This document shows, one piece after another, positions 47,756 to 57,609 of a DNA stretch of 64,000 nucleotides. The notes beneath the pieces were generated by a model. The model was not told where the DNA came from. It saw only the letters and a list, made by a program, of their open reading frames with translations, and did not search any database. Location of the stretch: positions 124,001-188,000 of the forward strand of contig NZ_NOKQ01000187.1 in NCBI RefSeq assembly GCF_002265435.1. The letters run 5' to 3'. The number at the start of each line of letters is the position of its first letter. Within the stretch, counting starts at the first letter, position 1. The DNA comes from Tetzosporium hominis (lineage in GTDB: Bacteria > Bacillota > Bacilli > Bacillales_A > Planococcaceae). A program made the position numbers and the translations under genes.

Positions 47756-48877
47756 ATGCCAGAAATGATCCATCGTTCAAACACACGACCAGTTCGTGTT
47801 GGAGATATCACCATTGGTGGAAGTAACGAATTATTTATTCAGAGTATGACAACAACAAAAACTCACGATGTGGAAGCAACTGTAGCCGAAATTCTTCGTT
47901 TAGAAGAAGCAGGATGCCAAGTTGTCCGTGTAGCTTGCCCAGATGAGCGTGCTGCATACGCAATCGGAGCAATTAAAGAACGCATCAACATTCCACTTGT
48001 TGTTGATATTCATTTTGATTATAAACTAGCGTTAATCGCCATCGAGCAAGGAGCCGACAAGATCCGTATCAATCCAGGAAATATCGGTCGTCGTGAAAAA
48101 GTAGAAGCTGTAGTAAATGCAGCAAAAGCGAAAGGCATTCCAATTCGTATTGGAGTTAATGCCGGTTCTCTTGAACGCAAAATCCTTGAGAAATACGGCT
48201 ACCCTACTGCTGAAGGTATGGTAGAAAGTGCTTTGCACCACATTAAAATTCTAGAAGACCTAGATTTCCACGATATTATCGTATCTATGAAGGCTTCTGA
48301 CGTAAGTCTTGCGATTGAAGCGTATCGCTTGGCATCACAAGCATTTGATTATCCATTGCACTTAGGTATTACAGAATCAGGAACATTGTTTGCTGGTTCT
48401 ATCAAGAGTGCTGCCGGTCTTGGTACCCTTCTAAGTATGGGAATTGGAAACACATTACGTGTATCTCTTTCTGCTGACCCAGTCGAAGAAGTAAAAGTAG
48501 CACGAGAACTATTGAAAGTATTCGGTCTTTCTTCAAATGCGGCGACTTTGATCTCGTGTCCGACATGTGGTCGTATTGAAATCGACTTGATTTCTATTGC
48601 GAACGAAGTGGAAGAATACATTTCTACTATCAAAGCACCAATCAAAGTAGCTGTACTAGGTTGTGCGGTGAATGGACCAGGTGAAGCGCGTGAAGCGGAT
48701 ATTGGTATCGCTGGAGCACGTGGAGAAGGCCTTCTTTTCCGTAAAGGAAAAACTGTTCGTAAAGTACCAGAGGAAACTATGGTAGACGAGCTGAAGATTG
48801 AGATTGATAAGATTGCAGCTGAGTATTTTGCTCAACAAGAGCTTGAAAAGCAAAACGCCGATCGTCAGGAAGTGTAA
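47756..48877 (+). CDS. ispG: 4-hydroxy-3-methylbut-2-enyl-diphosphate synthase
   Basis: 373 residues. TIM-barrel N-terminus starting with THRSNTRPV-type sequence ([18 protein letters not shown]) and a C-terminal [4Fe-4S] domain with cysteines in ISCPTCGR and [13 protein letters not shown]. Penultimate MEP-pathway step. AAAGGAG is 8 nt before the ATG. The last MEP enzyme, IspH, is also in this window at 54236. Confidence 0.97.
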   Translation: MPEMIHRSNTRPVRVGDITIGGSNELFIQSMTTTKTHDVEATVAEILRLEEAGCQVVRVACPDERAAYAIGAIKERINIPLVVDIHFDYKLALIAIEQGADKIRINPGNIGRREKVEAVVNAAKAKGIPIRIGVNAGSLERKILEKYGYPTAEGMVESALHHIKILEDLDFHDIIVSMKASDVSLAIEAYRLASQAFDYPLHLGITESGTLFAGSIKSAAGLGTLLSMGIGNTLRVSLSADPVEEVKVARELLKVFGLSSNAATLISCPTCGRIEIDLISIANEVEEYISTIKAPIKVAVLGCAVNGPGEAREADIGIAGARGEGLLFRKGKTVRKVPEETMVDELKIEIDKIAAEYFAQQELEKQNADRQEV

Positions 48878-48879
48878 TC

Positions 48880-49446
48880 ATGGCTCGATTCGGAATTGAT
48901 ATTGATGGTACAGTGACGTGTCCTACTTCCCTGCTTCCTCATATTAACGAAGCGTTTCAAACGAATCTTGTGCTCGATGACATTAAAGAATACGATTTGA
49001 CAGCTGCGTTTCCAGTGGACCGCCAAAAGTTCTATACATGGTTTAAGGAAGCGGAACCTGCAATTTATGCATCTTCCCCCATTCAACAACATGCGAAACG
49101 AGTGCTTGATGAGTGGAAGAAGCATTACGAACTGTATTTCATCTCTGCGCGGGGAGACAATGTCTCTGATATCACGATGAACTGGTTTAAAGAGCAAGAG
49201 TTGCATTATGATCACATCGAGCTCATCGGTTCACATAATAAAGTGGCAACAGCTAAAATCCATCAAGTAGATGCGTTTTTTGAAGACAAGCATGATAATG
49301 CAGTCGAAATTGCAGAAGAGTTGGATATTCCGGTACTACTTTTCGATACACCTTATAACCGACTAGCTGTTCCGAAGCAGGTCATTCGTGTGTATGATTG
49401 GCAAGAAGCGGACGCTATCATCCGCCATCACTTCCCTATCAAATAA
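48880..49446 (+). CDS. HAD-superfamily 5'-nucleotidase-like protein (YqfW-like)
   Basis: 188 residues. HAD motif I FGIDIDGTVT (nucleophile Asp and general acid Asp), then FISARGDN (motif II) and DAFFEDKHDNA (motif IV), as in the deoxyribonucleotidase-like YqfW/YorS group. Starts 2 nt after ispG. Substrate unknown. Confidence 0.85.
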   Translation: MARFGIDIDGTVTCPTSLLPHINEAFQTNLVLDDIKEYDLTAAFPVDRQKFYTWFKEAEPAIYASSPIQQHAKRVLDEWKKHYELYFISARGDNVSDITMNWFKEQELHYDHIELIGSHNKVATAKIHQVDAFFEDKHDNAVEIAEELDIPVLLFDTPYNRLAVPKQVIRVYDWQEADAIIRHHFPIK

Positions 49447-49470
49447 ATAGTACGTTGAAGTTAAAGACAG

Positions 49471-49507
49471 AAAAGGGAGTTTCTCAAGTGACGAGAAACT
49501 CCCTTTT
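49471..49507. terminator. Bidirectional terminator between HAD gene and zur
   Basis: Perfect 15-bp stem AAAAGGGAGTTTCTC / GAGAAACTCCCTTTT with a 7-nt loop. Confidence 0.9.
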
Positions 49508-49514
49508 GTATGTT

Positions 49515-49925
49515 CTACTGGCAATCCGGACATTTTCCATAGACTTCAAGTTTATGATTTTCAATCTGATACCCTGGAATCTCATTACGAATAGAATCTA
49601 TTGGACAGATTGCAATTTGTTTTGTGTCTCCACAATCCATACAAATAAAGTGGTGGTGGTGATGATCGACATCACAGTGCATCCGGAAATGCTTCTCCCC
49701 AGACAACTCCGTCTCTTCAAGAATTCCAAGTTCAACGAACGTATGCAGGTTTCGGTAGATGGTATCAAAACTCATTGAAGGATATTCTTCGCGAAGAGTT
49801 GTTGCCAAATGCTTCGCTGTCATGTATTTATCCGTATCCGTCAATAGCTCCACCAAACGTTCTCGTTTATCCGTCCTCTTAAATCCATTCTCTTTTAAAA
49901 TTTCCCACGCTTTTGTTTCATTCAT
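49515..49925 (-). CDS. zur: Fur-family zinc repressor Zur
   Basis: 136 residues. N-terminal winged helix (KRTDKRERLVELL; MSFDTIYRNLHTFVELGIL), His-rich hinge HCDVDHHHHHFICMDCG, and two CxxC structural zinc motifs (CMDC and CPDC). Assigned to Zur rather than PerR/Fur because it is the last gene of the zinc ABC operon. ATG at 49925 overlaps the permease stop by 4 nt; GGGGAG upstream. Confidence 0.92.
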   Translation of the reverse strand: MNETKAWEILKENGFKRTDKRERLVELLTDTDKYMTAKHLATTLREEYPSMSFDTIYRNLHTFVELGILEETELSGEKHFRMHCDVDHHHHHFICMDCGDTKQIAICPIDSIRNEIPGYQIENHKLEVYGKCPDCQ

Positions 49926-50761
49926 ACTTGTCTCCCCTTTCGTCCCATGACTGCAATTACAATCAAAAGTATTAAAATCGAAGTCAATACAATCGTAGCT
50001 CCTGGTGCTAGGTCCAAGTAAAATGCGCACACAAGCCCGATAAGCACAGAAGTTTGACCAAATAGCAGCGACCATAAGATAGCTCCTTTAAAGCTCTTAG
50101 CTAGTCTCATGGCTGCAGCAACAGGAAGCGTCATTAATGAAGAAACCAATAAGATGCCCACGATGCGCATAGAAGCCGCTATCACAAGAGCTGTCACGAC
50201 CATGAATAAAAAGTGAATCCACTTAGCGGGAAGTCCTGTGGCATGCGCATATTCCTCATCAAACGATAAGACGAACAGTTCTTTAAAAAATCCAATTAAA
50301 AATACAAGTACCACTAGGGTAACACCAATTACAATCAACATATCTTGATAGCTAACGGCAGAAACCGAACCAAACAAGTACGAGAAGAGATCGGTACGGA
50401 ACCCGTCTGCAAGTGATATAAACAATGCTGCAAGTCCTAGACCACCAGACATGATAATCGGTATTGCGAGTTCTTGATAATGTTTATAAAGCGTTCGAAG
50501 CTTCTCAATAAGTGTTGATCCCGCTTCTGCAGAAGCCATACCCAAATACAAAGGGTTTAATAATGCAAGTGCTGGAACGGACTGACTTAAGAAAAGACTT
50601 CCCGCGATACCCGCAAGCGTCACATGACTTAAAGCGTCCGCAATGAGTGATAAACGCCTAACGACTATAAAAACTCCTAGAAGCGGAGCAATCAGACCAA
50701 TCAAAATACCTGAAATAAACGCTTGACGAAGAAAATCATAAGCCAAGATTGCATCAATCAT
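49922..50761 (-). CDS. znuB: Zinc ABC transporter permease
   Basis: 279 residues, ABC-3 family with about eight membrane segments. Signature SLIADALSHVTLAGIAGSLF and ATGLPAKWIHFLFM ... VGILLVSSLMTLPVAAAM. Pairs with the adjacent ATPase. Overlaps it by 8 nt. No zinc-binding lipoprotein is encoded in this operon. Confidence 0.92.
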   Translation of the reverse strand: MIDAILAYDFLRQAFISGILIGLIAPLLGVFIVVRRLSLIADALSHVTLAGIAGSLFLSQSVPALALLNPLYLGMASAEAGSTLIEKLRTLYKHYQELAIPIIMSGGLGLAALFISLADGFRTDLFSYLFGSVSAVSYQDMLIVIGVTLVVLVFLIGFFKELFVLSFDEEYAHATGLPAKWIHFLFMVVTALVIAASMRIVGILLVSSLMTLPVAAAMRLAKSFKGAILWSLLFGQTSVLIGLVCAFYLDLAPGATIVLTSILILLIVIAVMGRKGRQV

Positions 50762-51524
50762 GTGAATGATGACCTCCTTCGTGCTTCACTCGGCGAACTG
50801 GATGGCCATACCAAGCTTCTAGTTGCGCATCCGACAGCAATTCCATTTCTTTTTGAAATCCATGGAAATGAATGGTGCGATTCAAACAAGCTACATGTGA
50901 AATACTTTTTGAAACAGCATCGACATCATGCGTGATTAAAATAATCGTTATACTATGATGTTTGTTTAAATGGGTCAGCATGCGGTAGAACGATTGCATA
51001 TTTTGCTGATCAATACCTACTGTAGGCTCATCGAGTAACAAAATTTTAGGTTTGCTGATCAGCGCACGTGCAATGAATACACGTTGCTGTTGACCACCAG
51101 ACAATGCGCTGATAGGTCGGTCACTATATGCTTGCATTCCAACTGAAATCAAAGCCTCTTTCACTTGTTCAGCCGCATCTTTTGGATACTTAGCAAATAG
51201 ACCTGTCTTTTTAGCGAGTCCGCTCCGAACGACTTCGAAGACCGTGGCAGGAAATCCGCTATTGAAACTATTCGATTTTTGAGAGACATAACCGATGCAA
51301 GCGCGGTCTTTAAATTCCTCTACAGGTTTACCGAAAAGTTTCACTTCACCTTTCATTGGTTTAAGAAGTCCTAATATAATTTTCATTAATGTTGATTTAC
51401 CAGAACCATTTGGTCCGATGATGGCCAAAAAATCGCCTTCATTGACTGTCAAAGAGACATCTTGTAAGGCTTCCGTTTTGTCATAATAAAAGCTGACTTG
51501 GTTCATTTCTATATACTTCTCCAT
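50754..51524 (-). CDS. znuC: Zinc ABC transporter ATPase
   Basis: 256 residues. Walker A IGPNGSGKSTLMKIILGLL, Q-loop GYVSQKSN, signature [17 protein letters not shown], Walker B ILLLDEPTVGID, H-loop ITHDVDAV, and a His-rich C-terminus (VKHEGGHHSHD). ATG at 51524 follows AGGAAG. First gene of znuC-znuB-zur, with a Zur box upstream. Confidence 0.93.
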   Translation of the reverse strand: MEKYIEMNQVSFYYDKTEALQDVSLTVNEGDFLAIIGPNGSGKSTLMKIILGLLKPMKGEVKLFGKPVEEFKDRACIGYVSQKSNSFNSGFPATVFEVVRSGLAKKTGLFAKYPKDAAEQVKEALISVGMQAYSDRPISALSGGQQQRVFIARALISKPKILLLDEPTVGIDQQNMQSFYRMLTHLNKHHSITIILITHDVDAVSKSISHVACLNRTIHFHGFQKEMELLSDAQLEAWYGHPVRRVKHEGGHHSHD

Positions 51525-51541
51525 GGTTGCCACTTCTTCCT

Positions 51542-51562
51542 AATTAATAATCATTCCGATTT
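51542..51562 (-). promoter_or_regulatory. Zur box upstream of znuC
   Basis: Minus strand AAATCGGAATGATTATTAAT plus one T closely matches the Bacillus Zur box (AAATCGTAAT-N-ATTACGATTT): left half 6 of 7 core bases, right half 5 of 7. It lies 18-38 bp before the start codon. Confidence 0.75.
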
Positions 51563-51613
51563 ACACTTGATTCAGTATACTGGAACGATTTCGTGATGTA
51601 AATCTTTTTGACC

Positions 51614-51641
51614 AAAAAAGACCACCACAAGGGCAGTCTTT
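51614..51641 (-). terminator. nfo terminator
   Basis: Minus-strand stem AAAGAC / GTCTTT with extra inner pairs, followed by a T run. It overlaps the nfo stop. Confidence 0.6.
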
Positions 51642-52524
51642 AGAGTAATACGTCTAAAGCAGAAGATGAAAAGTCATTCCGTTTTAGCATATCGATTTCT
51701 ATTTTATAAGGAGCTTGTTTCGTTTTTGCATCGGCACCAACGAAAGGCGTTTCTAAAATCTTTGGCAATGCCTCTAGCTGGGGATGGTGCACAATATAAG
51801 ACAAGGCCTCAAAGCCGATTTCCCCATGCCCGATATTAGCATGGCGGTCTTTGCGAGCACCTTGAATGTTCTTCGAATCATTAATGTGAACAACTTTCAA
51901 TCGATTAAGACCGATAATCTGATCAAATTCATTCAACACACCGTCAAAGTCTTCTTTGATATTGTAGCCTGCGTCATGTACGTGACACGTGTCCATACAG
52001 ATAGAAAGTCGTTCGTTATGAGTGACGCCGTCAATGATCATAGCAAGCTCTTCAAAACTTCGTCCGACTTCTGATCCTTTACCTGCCATTGTCTCTAAGG
52101 CAACCTGAACATCGCTCTTGTTTTCTAGCACAAGATTCAGACCCTCTACAATACGAGCAATACCAGCTTCGCTTCCAGCCCCAACGTGAGCACCTGGGTG
52201 TAAAACAATCTGTTTAGAACCCAGTGCATTGGTACGTTCAATTTCTTTTTGTAGAAAATCGACACCTAAAGCAAATGTCTCTGGCTTTGTAGTATTTCCA
52301 AGATTAATAATATACGGGGCATGGACCACGATGTTGCTCATGCCATGCTCTTGCATGTGAGCCATTCCCGCTTCTATATTCAATTCTTCAATTGGTTTTC
52401 GGCGCGTATTCTGCGGTGCACCCGTATAAATCATAAATGTAGTCGATCCGTAACTCGCCGCTTCTTCACTAGCACCAAGTAACATCTTTTTTCCATTCAT
52501 TGAAACGTGAGATCCGATTAACAA
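51640..52524 (-). CDS. nfo: Endonuclease IV
   Basis: 294 residues. Three-zinc AP endonuclease with metal-site motifs [59 protein letters not shown] and [10 protein letters not shown]. Incises DNA 5' of abasic sites. Lies 12 nt after cshB, as in Bacillus. Confidence 0.97.
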   Translation of the reverse strand: MLIGSHVSMNGKKMLLGASEEAASYGSTTFMIYTGAPQNTRRKPIEELNIEAGMAHMQEHGMSNIVVHAPYIINLGNTTKPETFALGVDFLQKEIERTNALGSKQIVLHPGAHVGAGSEAGIARIVEGLNLVLENKSDVQVALETMAGKGSEVGRSFEELAMIIDGVTHNERLSICMDTCHVHDAGYNIKEDFDGVLNEFDQIIGLNRLKVVHINDSKNIQGARKDRHANIGHGEIGFEALSYIVHHPQLEALPKILETPFVGADAKTKQAPYKIEIDMLKRNDFSSSALDVLL

Positions 52525-52536
52525 AGGAGTTCCCCC

Positions 52537-53835
52537 TTACCGTTTGCGATTGCGAATTTTACGCTCTCTCTTTTTCACTTTATCCATTTCCCACTTCATA
52601 TTACGTTTGTAACCTGGTTTTACTTTTTTCGGCTTACGCACTAGCGCTTTTGCTTTTGCGTCAATTTCATTCTCTTGTTTCGGACGGTTTTTTCGAGCGT
52701 GACGGTCTTTAAGTTCTGTCCACTCACCATTTTTGATATCGACATGTTGGAATGTGATGCTCATTTTCTCAATGCGATTAAGTGCATCTTCATCTTCCGG
52801 TTGGTATAAAAGGATGGCTTGTCCTTCTAAACCTGCGCGAGCTGTACGGCCTACACGGTGAACAAAGAATTCAAGATCATCAGGGATCTCTAAATTGATG
52901 ACGTGACTGACACCTGGAATATCGATTCCACGAGCAGCAAGGTCCGTTGCCACAATGTATTGGTACTCTAGATCATGAATGCTCTGCATCATCTTTTTAC
53001 GGTCACGTGGTGTTAAGTTTCCGTGAATCAAGCCGACTTTGTAGCCACTTTCATTTAAATGGTGCGCTACTTTATCTGCATATTTCTTTGTGTTCACAAA
53101 AATGATAGCAAGATAAGGATTGATTACTTCAAGTACTTCAACTAATCGATTCTTTTTTGATTTTCCTCGAACTGGAACAGCCAAGAATTCAATTCCTTCT
53201 GCTACCGGTTTTTTGTCCCCGATTTTGATATGTTCTGGAGAGGACATATACTTCTTCAAGAAAGGCTGCAGCTTTTCTGGAATCGTAGCAGAGAAGACAT
53301 ACATCTTTAAGTCTTCCGGCATCTTTCCTGCAAACTGATCAATATCCGTAATAAAACCTAAATCGAAAGCTAGATCCGCTTCATCAATAACTAGAGTAGA
53401 AGCCGTATGAACATGCAGAGCGCCTTCGAGCATTAGGTCCTTGATACGTCCAGGTGTTCCTACAACAATATGCGGTTGAGTTCCTAGCTTTGAGATTGCA
53501 CGCGCTTTATCCGTACCACCGATAAACAGCTTGGACTGGATCGGCGAGTTTTCAATCAATTGCTGCAATGTCTTATGGATTTGAGTAGCAAGCTCTCTTG
53601 TTGGAGATGTGATGATAGCTTGTACTTCTTGTTTGTCCGCTTGGATTTGTTCTACAATCGGCAATAAGAAACTATGCGTCTTCCCTGTACCTGTATGGGA
53701 TTGACCGATAGCGCTCTTACCTTTCATAATAAGCGGAATCATTTTTTGTTGGATGGGTGTTGGTTTATCAAACTTTAACTGTTCAATCGCTTCCATCAAA
53801 AACGGTTGAAAGTTGTAATCACTAAATTTGGACAT
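52537..53835 (-). CDS. cshB: DEAD-box RNA helicase CshB
   Basis: 432 residues. Q motif, motif I SHTGTGKTHSF, Ia SPTRELATQ, II VIDEADLAFD, III FSATIP, and motifs V/VI ATDLAARGIDIPG and HRVGRTARAG. Ends in a very basic tail (KKVKPGYKRNMKWEMDKVKKR). Cold-associated RNA and ribosome remodelling. ATG at 53835 has GGAGGG upstream. Confidence 0.95.
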   Translation of the reverse strand: MSKFSDYNFQPFLMEAIEQLKFDKPTPIQQKMIPLIMKGKSAIGQSHTGTGKTHSFLLPIVEQIQADKQEVQAIITSPTRELATQIHKTLQQLIENSPIQSKLFIGGTDKARAISKLGTQPHIVVGTPGRIKDLMLEGALHVHTASTLVIDEADLAFDLGFITDIDQFAGKMPEDLKMYVFSATIPEKLQPFLKKYMSSPEHIKIGDKKPVAEGIEFLAVPVRGKSKKNRLVEVLEVINPYLAIIFVNTKKYADKVAHHLNESGYKVGLIHGNLTPRDRKKMMQSIHDLEYQYIVATDLAARGIDIPGVSHVINLEIPDDLEFFVHRVGRTARAGLEGQAILLYQPEDEDALNRIEKMSITFQHVDIKNGEWTELKDRHARKNRPKQENEIDAKAKALVRKPKKVKPGYKRNMKWEMDKVKKRERKIRNRKR

Positions 53836-53932
53836 GACTGTCCCTCCTATCACATAAATACCTTGTTCTATTGTACCATGTCTTTAACGTCTTTCCCTAT
53901 CATTCATATACTAATATACGAGGAGTGAATAT

Positions 53933-54166
53933 GTGAAATATAAAGAATTTTATCCATTTGAATTAACTCCCGCTACTAAAAAAACAGATAACCTGCTTCA
54001 ATGGCTACAAGTGGCACATGAGTTGGCCCCTCTCATCAAGCAGGTTAGTCCGCTACTTCAACAGTTCTCAATGTTGGCAAGTCTGCTTCACGGGATTTCC
54101 GGTCCAGTGGAGCAACAACGAAAAAATACACACTCTCGTGATTCTACAGTATTTATCCCAAAATAG
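53933..54166 (+). CDS. Short YqfQ-position protein
   Basis: 77 residues, GTG start with AGGAG 7 nt upstream. Amphipathic middle LLQWLQVAHELAPLIKQVSPLLQQFSMLASLL resembles the helical core seen in YqfQ/VrrA-like proteins, and the gene lies between cshB and ispH, where yqfQ lies in B. subtilis. Similarity is weak; function unknown. Confidence 0.55.
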   Translation: MKYKEFYPFELTPATKKTDNLLQWLQVAHELAPLIKQVSPLLQQFSMLASLLHGISGPVEQQRKNTHSRDSTVFIPK

Positions 54167-54173
54167 CTATACT

Positions 54174-54202
54174 TTGCTCCGTGCGCTTTCGTTCGTTATA
54201 AT
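54174..54202 (+). promoter_or_regulatory. Sigma-A promoter of ispH
   Basis: TTGCTC (54174-54179), 17-bp spacer, TATAAT (54197-54202), 33 bp before the ATG. Confidence 0.7.
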
Positions 54203-54235
54203 AAACGTAGTATGTGTTGTGAAAGGAGTTTCTCC

Positions 54236-55210
54236 ATGAAAGTAAAAAAAATCTCACCTCGCGGGTATTGCTATGGTGTCGTTGACGCTATGGTCATTGC
54301 GCGTAATGCTGCAATGGATGCAAGTCTACCTCGCCCGATTTATATATTAGGGATGATTGTCCATAATAAACATGTAACAGATGCATTTGAGGCTGATGGA
54401 ATCATTACATTAGATGGTCCGAACCGACTTGAAATTTTAGAAAAAGTAGAATCTGGTACTGTCATCTTTACAGCTCACGGTGTATCCCCGCAGGTTCGCG
54501 AACTTGCAAAGCAGAAAGGGTTGGTATCGATTGATGCCACTTGCCCTGATGTTACCGTTACACATGATTTGATTGCAGAAAAGACAGCACAAGGTTATGA
54601 CATTCTTTATATCGGAAAGAAAGGTCACCCAGAGCCAGAAGGCGCCATCGGAGTGGCTCCGGACCACGTTCATTTGATTGAAAAGCTCGAGGATGTGGAT
54701 ATGCTAGAATTAGCAAACGAGAAGCTTCTCGTGACCAATCAAACCACTATGTCACAGTGGGATGTTGTCAAACTGATGGACGCACTTAAAGCCAAATTCC
54801 CGACGATTGAAGTGCACAAAGAAATCTGTTTAGCTACCCAGGTTCGTCAAGAGGCTGTGGCTGAGCAAGCTGGTGACACGGAGCTATTAATCGTTGTAGG
54901 AGATCCAATGAGTAACAACTCTAACCGATTGACTCAAGTCTCAGAAGAGATTGCGTCAACTCCTTCATACCGAATTGGGGATATCTCGGAGTTGAAATTG
55001 GAATGGTTACAAAATGTGGATAGCGTATCTGTAACTGCTGGTGCCTCAACACCAACTCCAATTGTCAAAGAAGTGATTCAGTTCTTAGAGAAATACGATC
55101 CGCAAAATCCCGAAACACATGACACGACAAAACGCGTCACGAATGACAAGATTTTGCCTAAGATCAAAGTTCCAAAGCCTGTAGTTCGTATCGAGCCTTA
55201 CGCTCAATGA
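54236..55210 (+). CDS. ispH: 4-hydroxy-3-methylbut-2-enyl diphosphate reductase
   Basis: 324 residues. Three Fe-S cysteines: [21 protein letters not shown] and [10 protein letters not shown]; histidines in [17 protein letters not shown] and KKGHPEPEG. Last MEP step, making IPP and DMAPP. ATG at 54236 has AAAGGAG 8 nt upstream; the longer in-frame start lacks one. Confidence 0.97.
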   Translation: MKVKKISPRGYCYGVVDAMVIARNAAMDASLPRPIYILGMIVHNKHVTDAFEADGIITLDGPNRLEILEKVESGTVIFTAHGVSPQVRELAKQKGLVSIDATCPDVTVTHDLIAEKTAQGYDILYIGKKGHPEPEGAIGVAPDHVHLIEKLEDVDMLELANEKLLVTNQTTMSQWDVVKLMDALKAKFPTIEVHKEICLATQVRQEAVAEQAGDTELLIVVGDPMSNNSNRLTQVSEEIASTPSYRIGDISELKLEWLQNVDSVSVTAGASTPTPIVKEVIQFLEKYDPQNPETHDTTKRVTNDKILPKIKVPKPVVRIEPYAQ

Positions 55211-55246
55211 AAAAAAGTCTGCCTCAACACGAGGCAGACTTTTTTA
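55211..55246. terminator. Bidirectional terminator ispH / yqfO
   Basis: Perfect stem AAAGTCTGCCTC / GAGGCAGACTTT with a 5-nt loop and A/T tracts at both ends. Confidence 0.9.
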
Positions 55247-56350
55247 TATCAATTTAAAGGGTTCTGTTGATAGTTTCGAAGCGATGAACTGCGGCGCATT
55301 TTTCTCCCCTTGCATCAGGTTCGTCATATACTGGACTGTTCCCTCTTTCATCACAGATTCAACGTGGTGACCAGGGTCCACAATCATTAGCCCCATTGTT
55401 TCCGCATCTTGCGCTGTATGGAAATACATATCCCCAGTAACTAGCACATCTGCCCCTGCTCGCTTGGCATCGCGAATGTATTTGTTCCCGTCTCCGCCGA
55501 TAACCGCTACTTTTTTAACTGGAGCATCAAGATCTCCCGTTACTCGCACAAACGGTACATTTAGTTGAGACTTCACATGCTGAGAAAACTCTTTTAGAGT
55601 CATCGGTTCTACCTTCCCGATTCGTCCTAGACCATGTTCATTCGCCTGAAGATCCATAGCATACAAATCATAGGCCACTTCTTCATATGGATGAACTTTC
55701 AACATCGCTTTGACTATTCGAGAAGTAGAGGACTTTGGAAAGACCACTTCAATCTTTTCTTCGTCGACGACCTCAAGTTTTCCCGCTTCTCCGATATAAG
55801 GATCGGCCTCTGAAGTTGGACGAAAGCGACCGGTACCTTTTAAAGAATACGAACACTGTTCATAGTCTCCGAGCTCTCCAGCGCCTGCTGTTGCCAAAGC
55901 CTCACGCATCGTGTCCGCATGACTTTCTGGTGTAAAGACAGCTAACTTCATCATCGGTTCTGAATAGGTCTGCGTCAACACCTTCACGTCGTTCAATTGC
56001 AGCTTGTCGCTGAGCATATCATTTACGCCACCTTGAGCAATGTCCAGATTGGTATGTGCCGCATAGACAGCAATATCCTGTTTAATGCATTTTTCAATTA
56101 ATCGGCCTTGTGGAGTCGAAGTATCTATCGCGCTCAACTTTCTATAGATAGGAGGGTGATGCGCGAGAATAAGCTCACACTGCTCATCAATCGCCTCTTG
56201 AACGACTTCTTTAGTAACATCCAAAGTTACAAGGACACGAGATATTGATTTGTTCAGCGCACCGATGTGGAGTCCAATGGGATCACCATCCATGGCTAGA
56301 GCTGGTTTTGCCCATTGTTCAAATAATTCAATGACACGGTGTCCATTCAT
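55244..56350 (-). CDS. yqfO: Nif3-like dinuclear metal-centre protein (YqfO)
   Basis: 368 residues. Nif3 (GTP cyclohydrolase I type 2-like) metal motifs: ILAHHPPIYRKL, AAHTNLD and DPGHHVES. A PII/CutA-like insert (about 130-230) fits the long Bacillus YqfO form. Molecular role unclear. Overlaps trmK by 4 nt (ATGA). Confidence 0.92.
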   Translation of the reverse strand: MNGHRVIELFEQWAKPALAMDGDPIGLHIGALNKSISRVLVTLDVTKEVVQEAIDEQCELILAHHPPIYRKLSAIDTSTPQGRLIEKCIKQDIAVYAAHTNLDIAQGGVNDMLSDKLQLNDVKVLTQTYSEPMMKLAVFTPESHADTMREALATAGAGELGDYEQCSYSLKGTGRFRPTSEADPYIGEAGKLEVVDEEKIEVVFPKSSTSRIVKAMLKVHPYEEVAYDLYAMDLQANEHGLGRIGKVEPMTLKEFSQHVKSQLNVPFVRVTGDLDAPVKKVAVIGGDGNKYIRDAKRAGADVLVTGDMYFHTAQDAETMGLMIVDPGHHVESVMKEGTVQYMTNLMQGEKNAPQFIASKLSTEPFKLI

Positions 56351-57039
56351 GAAAATGCCTCCTTTACGAGTTCTATCTTCATTTCAAGCTCCCGTCGTTT
56401 GTCTTTCACTTCTTGTCTATCATCTTCCGGAAGTTTTAGAAGAATGCGCTCCCATTCTGCCAGTTCACGCTCCCATTTCTTCACGAAAGCGTCTGAACGA
56501 GTTTGACGAAGGAAAGGGCCAAGTAGCAGGTCTGCCGAATTTAGTTCCATAGCGCCTTTTTCAAGAACAAGAATTTCGTAGAGCTTTTGATTCTCTTCTA
56601 AGATTTCTTCGGCAACTAATTTCCAGTCGTTTTTAACGGCCCATTCACGAATGGCCATTGCGTGGACGTTTGGTTGCAAAATCAGCCGAGCTGCAAGGTT
56701 TGCTTTGACTTTTCCACGTTCAAGAATCTTGGCAATCAAGGGACCTCCCATACCTGCAATGGTAATATCGGTTATCCCGTCCTCGGCTCTCACTACATCC
56801 AGTCCATCTCCCATACGTACTTCAATAAGATCTGTCAAACCTTCTGTACGAACCTGCCGCTCTGCTGATTGAAAAGGTCCTTTTACGACTTCACCTGCTA
56901 TAGCGAATTCAATTCGTTGTTTCTTAGCTAAATAGCAAGGGAGATAAGCATGATCGCTTCCAATATCGGCAAGCCTTGCACCTGACGATACATAAGAACC
57001 AACTGTCTTTAAGCGTTGTGACAACTGTTCACTGTTCAT
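56347..57039 (-). CDS. trmK: tRNA (adenine22-N1)-methyltransferase TrmK
   Basis: 230 residues. SAM-binding motif ARLADIGSDHAYLPCYL, then ITDITIAGMGGPLIAKILERG and LILQPNVHAMAIREW, plus a C-terminal coiled coil rich in Glu/Arg. Methylates A22 of tRNA-Ser and similar tRNAs in Bacillus (YqfN). Confidence 0.94.
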   Translation of the reverse strand: MNSEQLSQRLKTVGSYVSSGARLADIGSDHAYLPCYLAKKQRIEFAIAGEVVKGPFQSAERQVRTEGLTDLIEVRMGDGLDVVRAEDGITDITIAGMGGPLIAKILERGKVKANLAARLILQPNVHAMAIREWAVKNDWKLVAEEILEENQKLYEILVLEKGAMELNSADLLLGPFLRQTRSDAFVKKWERELAEWERILLKLPEDDRQEVKDKRRELEMKIELVKEAFS

Positions 57040-57061
57040 TTAGTCAACCTCATTTCTAGAG

Positions 57062-57095
57062 AAAAAAGCCTCACTCCAAGGAGCGAGACTTTTTC
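57062..57095 (-). terminator. cccA terminator
   Basis: Stem AAAAAGTCTCGCTCC / AGTGAGGCTTTTT with a short loop, on the minus strand followed by T. Confidence 0.8.
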
Positions 57096-57100
57096 ATGTA

Positions 57101-57478
57101 CTATTCGAGAGATTTAACCCAAGCAGCCATCGCTTCGATGTTTTCTGCAGGGACCAATCCACCTGGCATTGCGCCTTTACCATTTGCAAGCACTTCAGCA
57201 ATTTCTTCTTCAGAAAGCTCAGTTCCTACTAATGAAGGGAATGCACCTTGTCCTTCGTAGCTACTTCCGTGACAGCTGATACACTTTTGCTGAGCAAGTG
57301 CTTCTGGGTCAAATTCACCAGCAGATGCCTCTTCTCCGCCTTCAGCGCCACCCTCACCGTATTCTTCTGTTGCAGCGATTTCTTCTGAATTCTTAACGCC
57401 TTCAACAGAAAGGAAGAAAATAAGTCCGATCCCGAAAAGCATGATTAAAATGTACGGAATAATAGGATTCTTTGTCAT
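57101..57478 (-). CDS. cccA: Membrane-anchored cytochrome c (c550-like)
   Basis: 125 residues. N-terminal membrane anchor IPYILIMLFGIGLIFFL, an acidic Gly/Glu/Ala linker (EEYGEGGAEGGEEASAG) and one heme-c domain with CISCH and a methionine ligand likely in GAMPGGL. Electron carrier at the outer membrane face. ATG has GGAGGG 6 nt upstream. sigA-cccA adjacency is typical of Bacillus; here acd is inserted between. Confidence 0.92.
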   Translation of the reverse strand: MTKNPIIPYILIMLFGIGLIFFLSVEGVKNSEEIAATEEYGEGGAEGGEEASAGEFDPEALAQQKCISCHGSSYEGQGAFPSLVGTELSEEEIAEVLANGKGAMPGGLVPAENIEAMAAWVKSLE

Positions 57479-57609
57479 CAATAACCCTCCCTCTTGGTCA
57501 CACTATCACTAATAACATTAGTCAACATCATTATTGTACTCCATTCAAGAAAAAACGAAAAGAGAAATGAGGCAAGTTTTGATGCATTGTGACAAATTCG
57601 ACAAATCTA

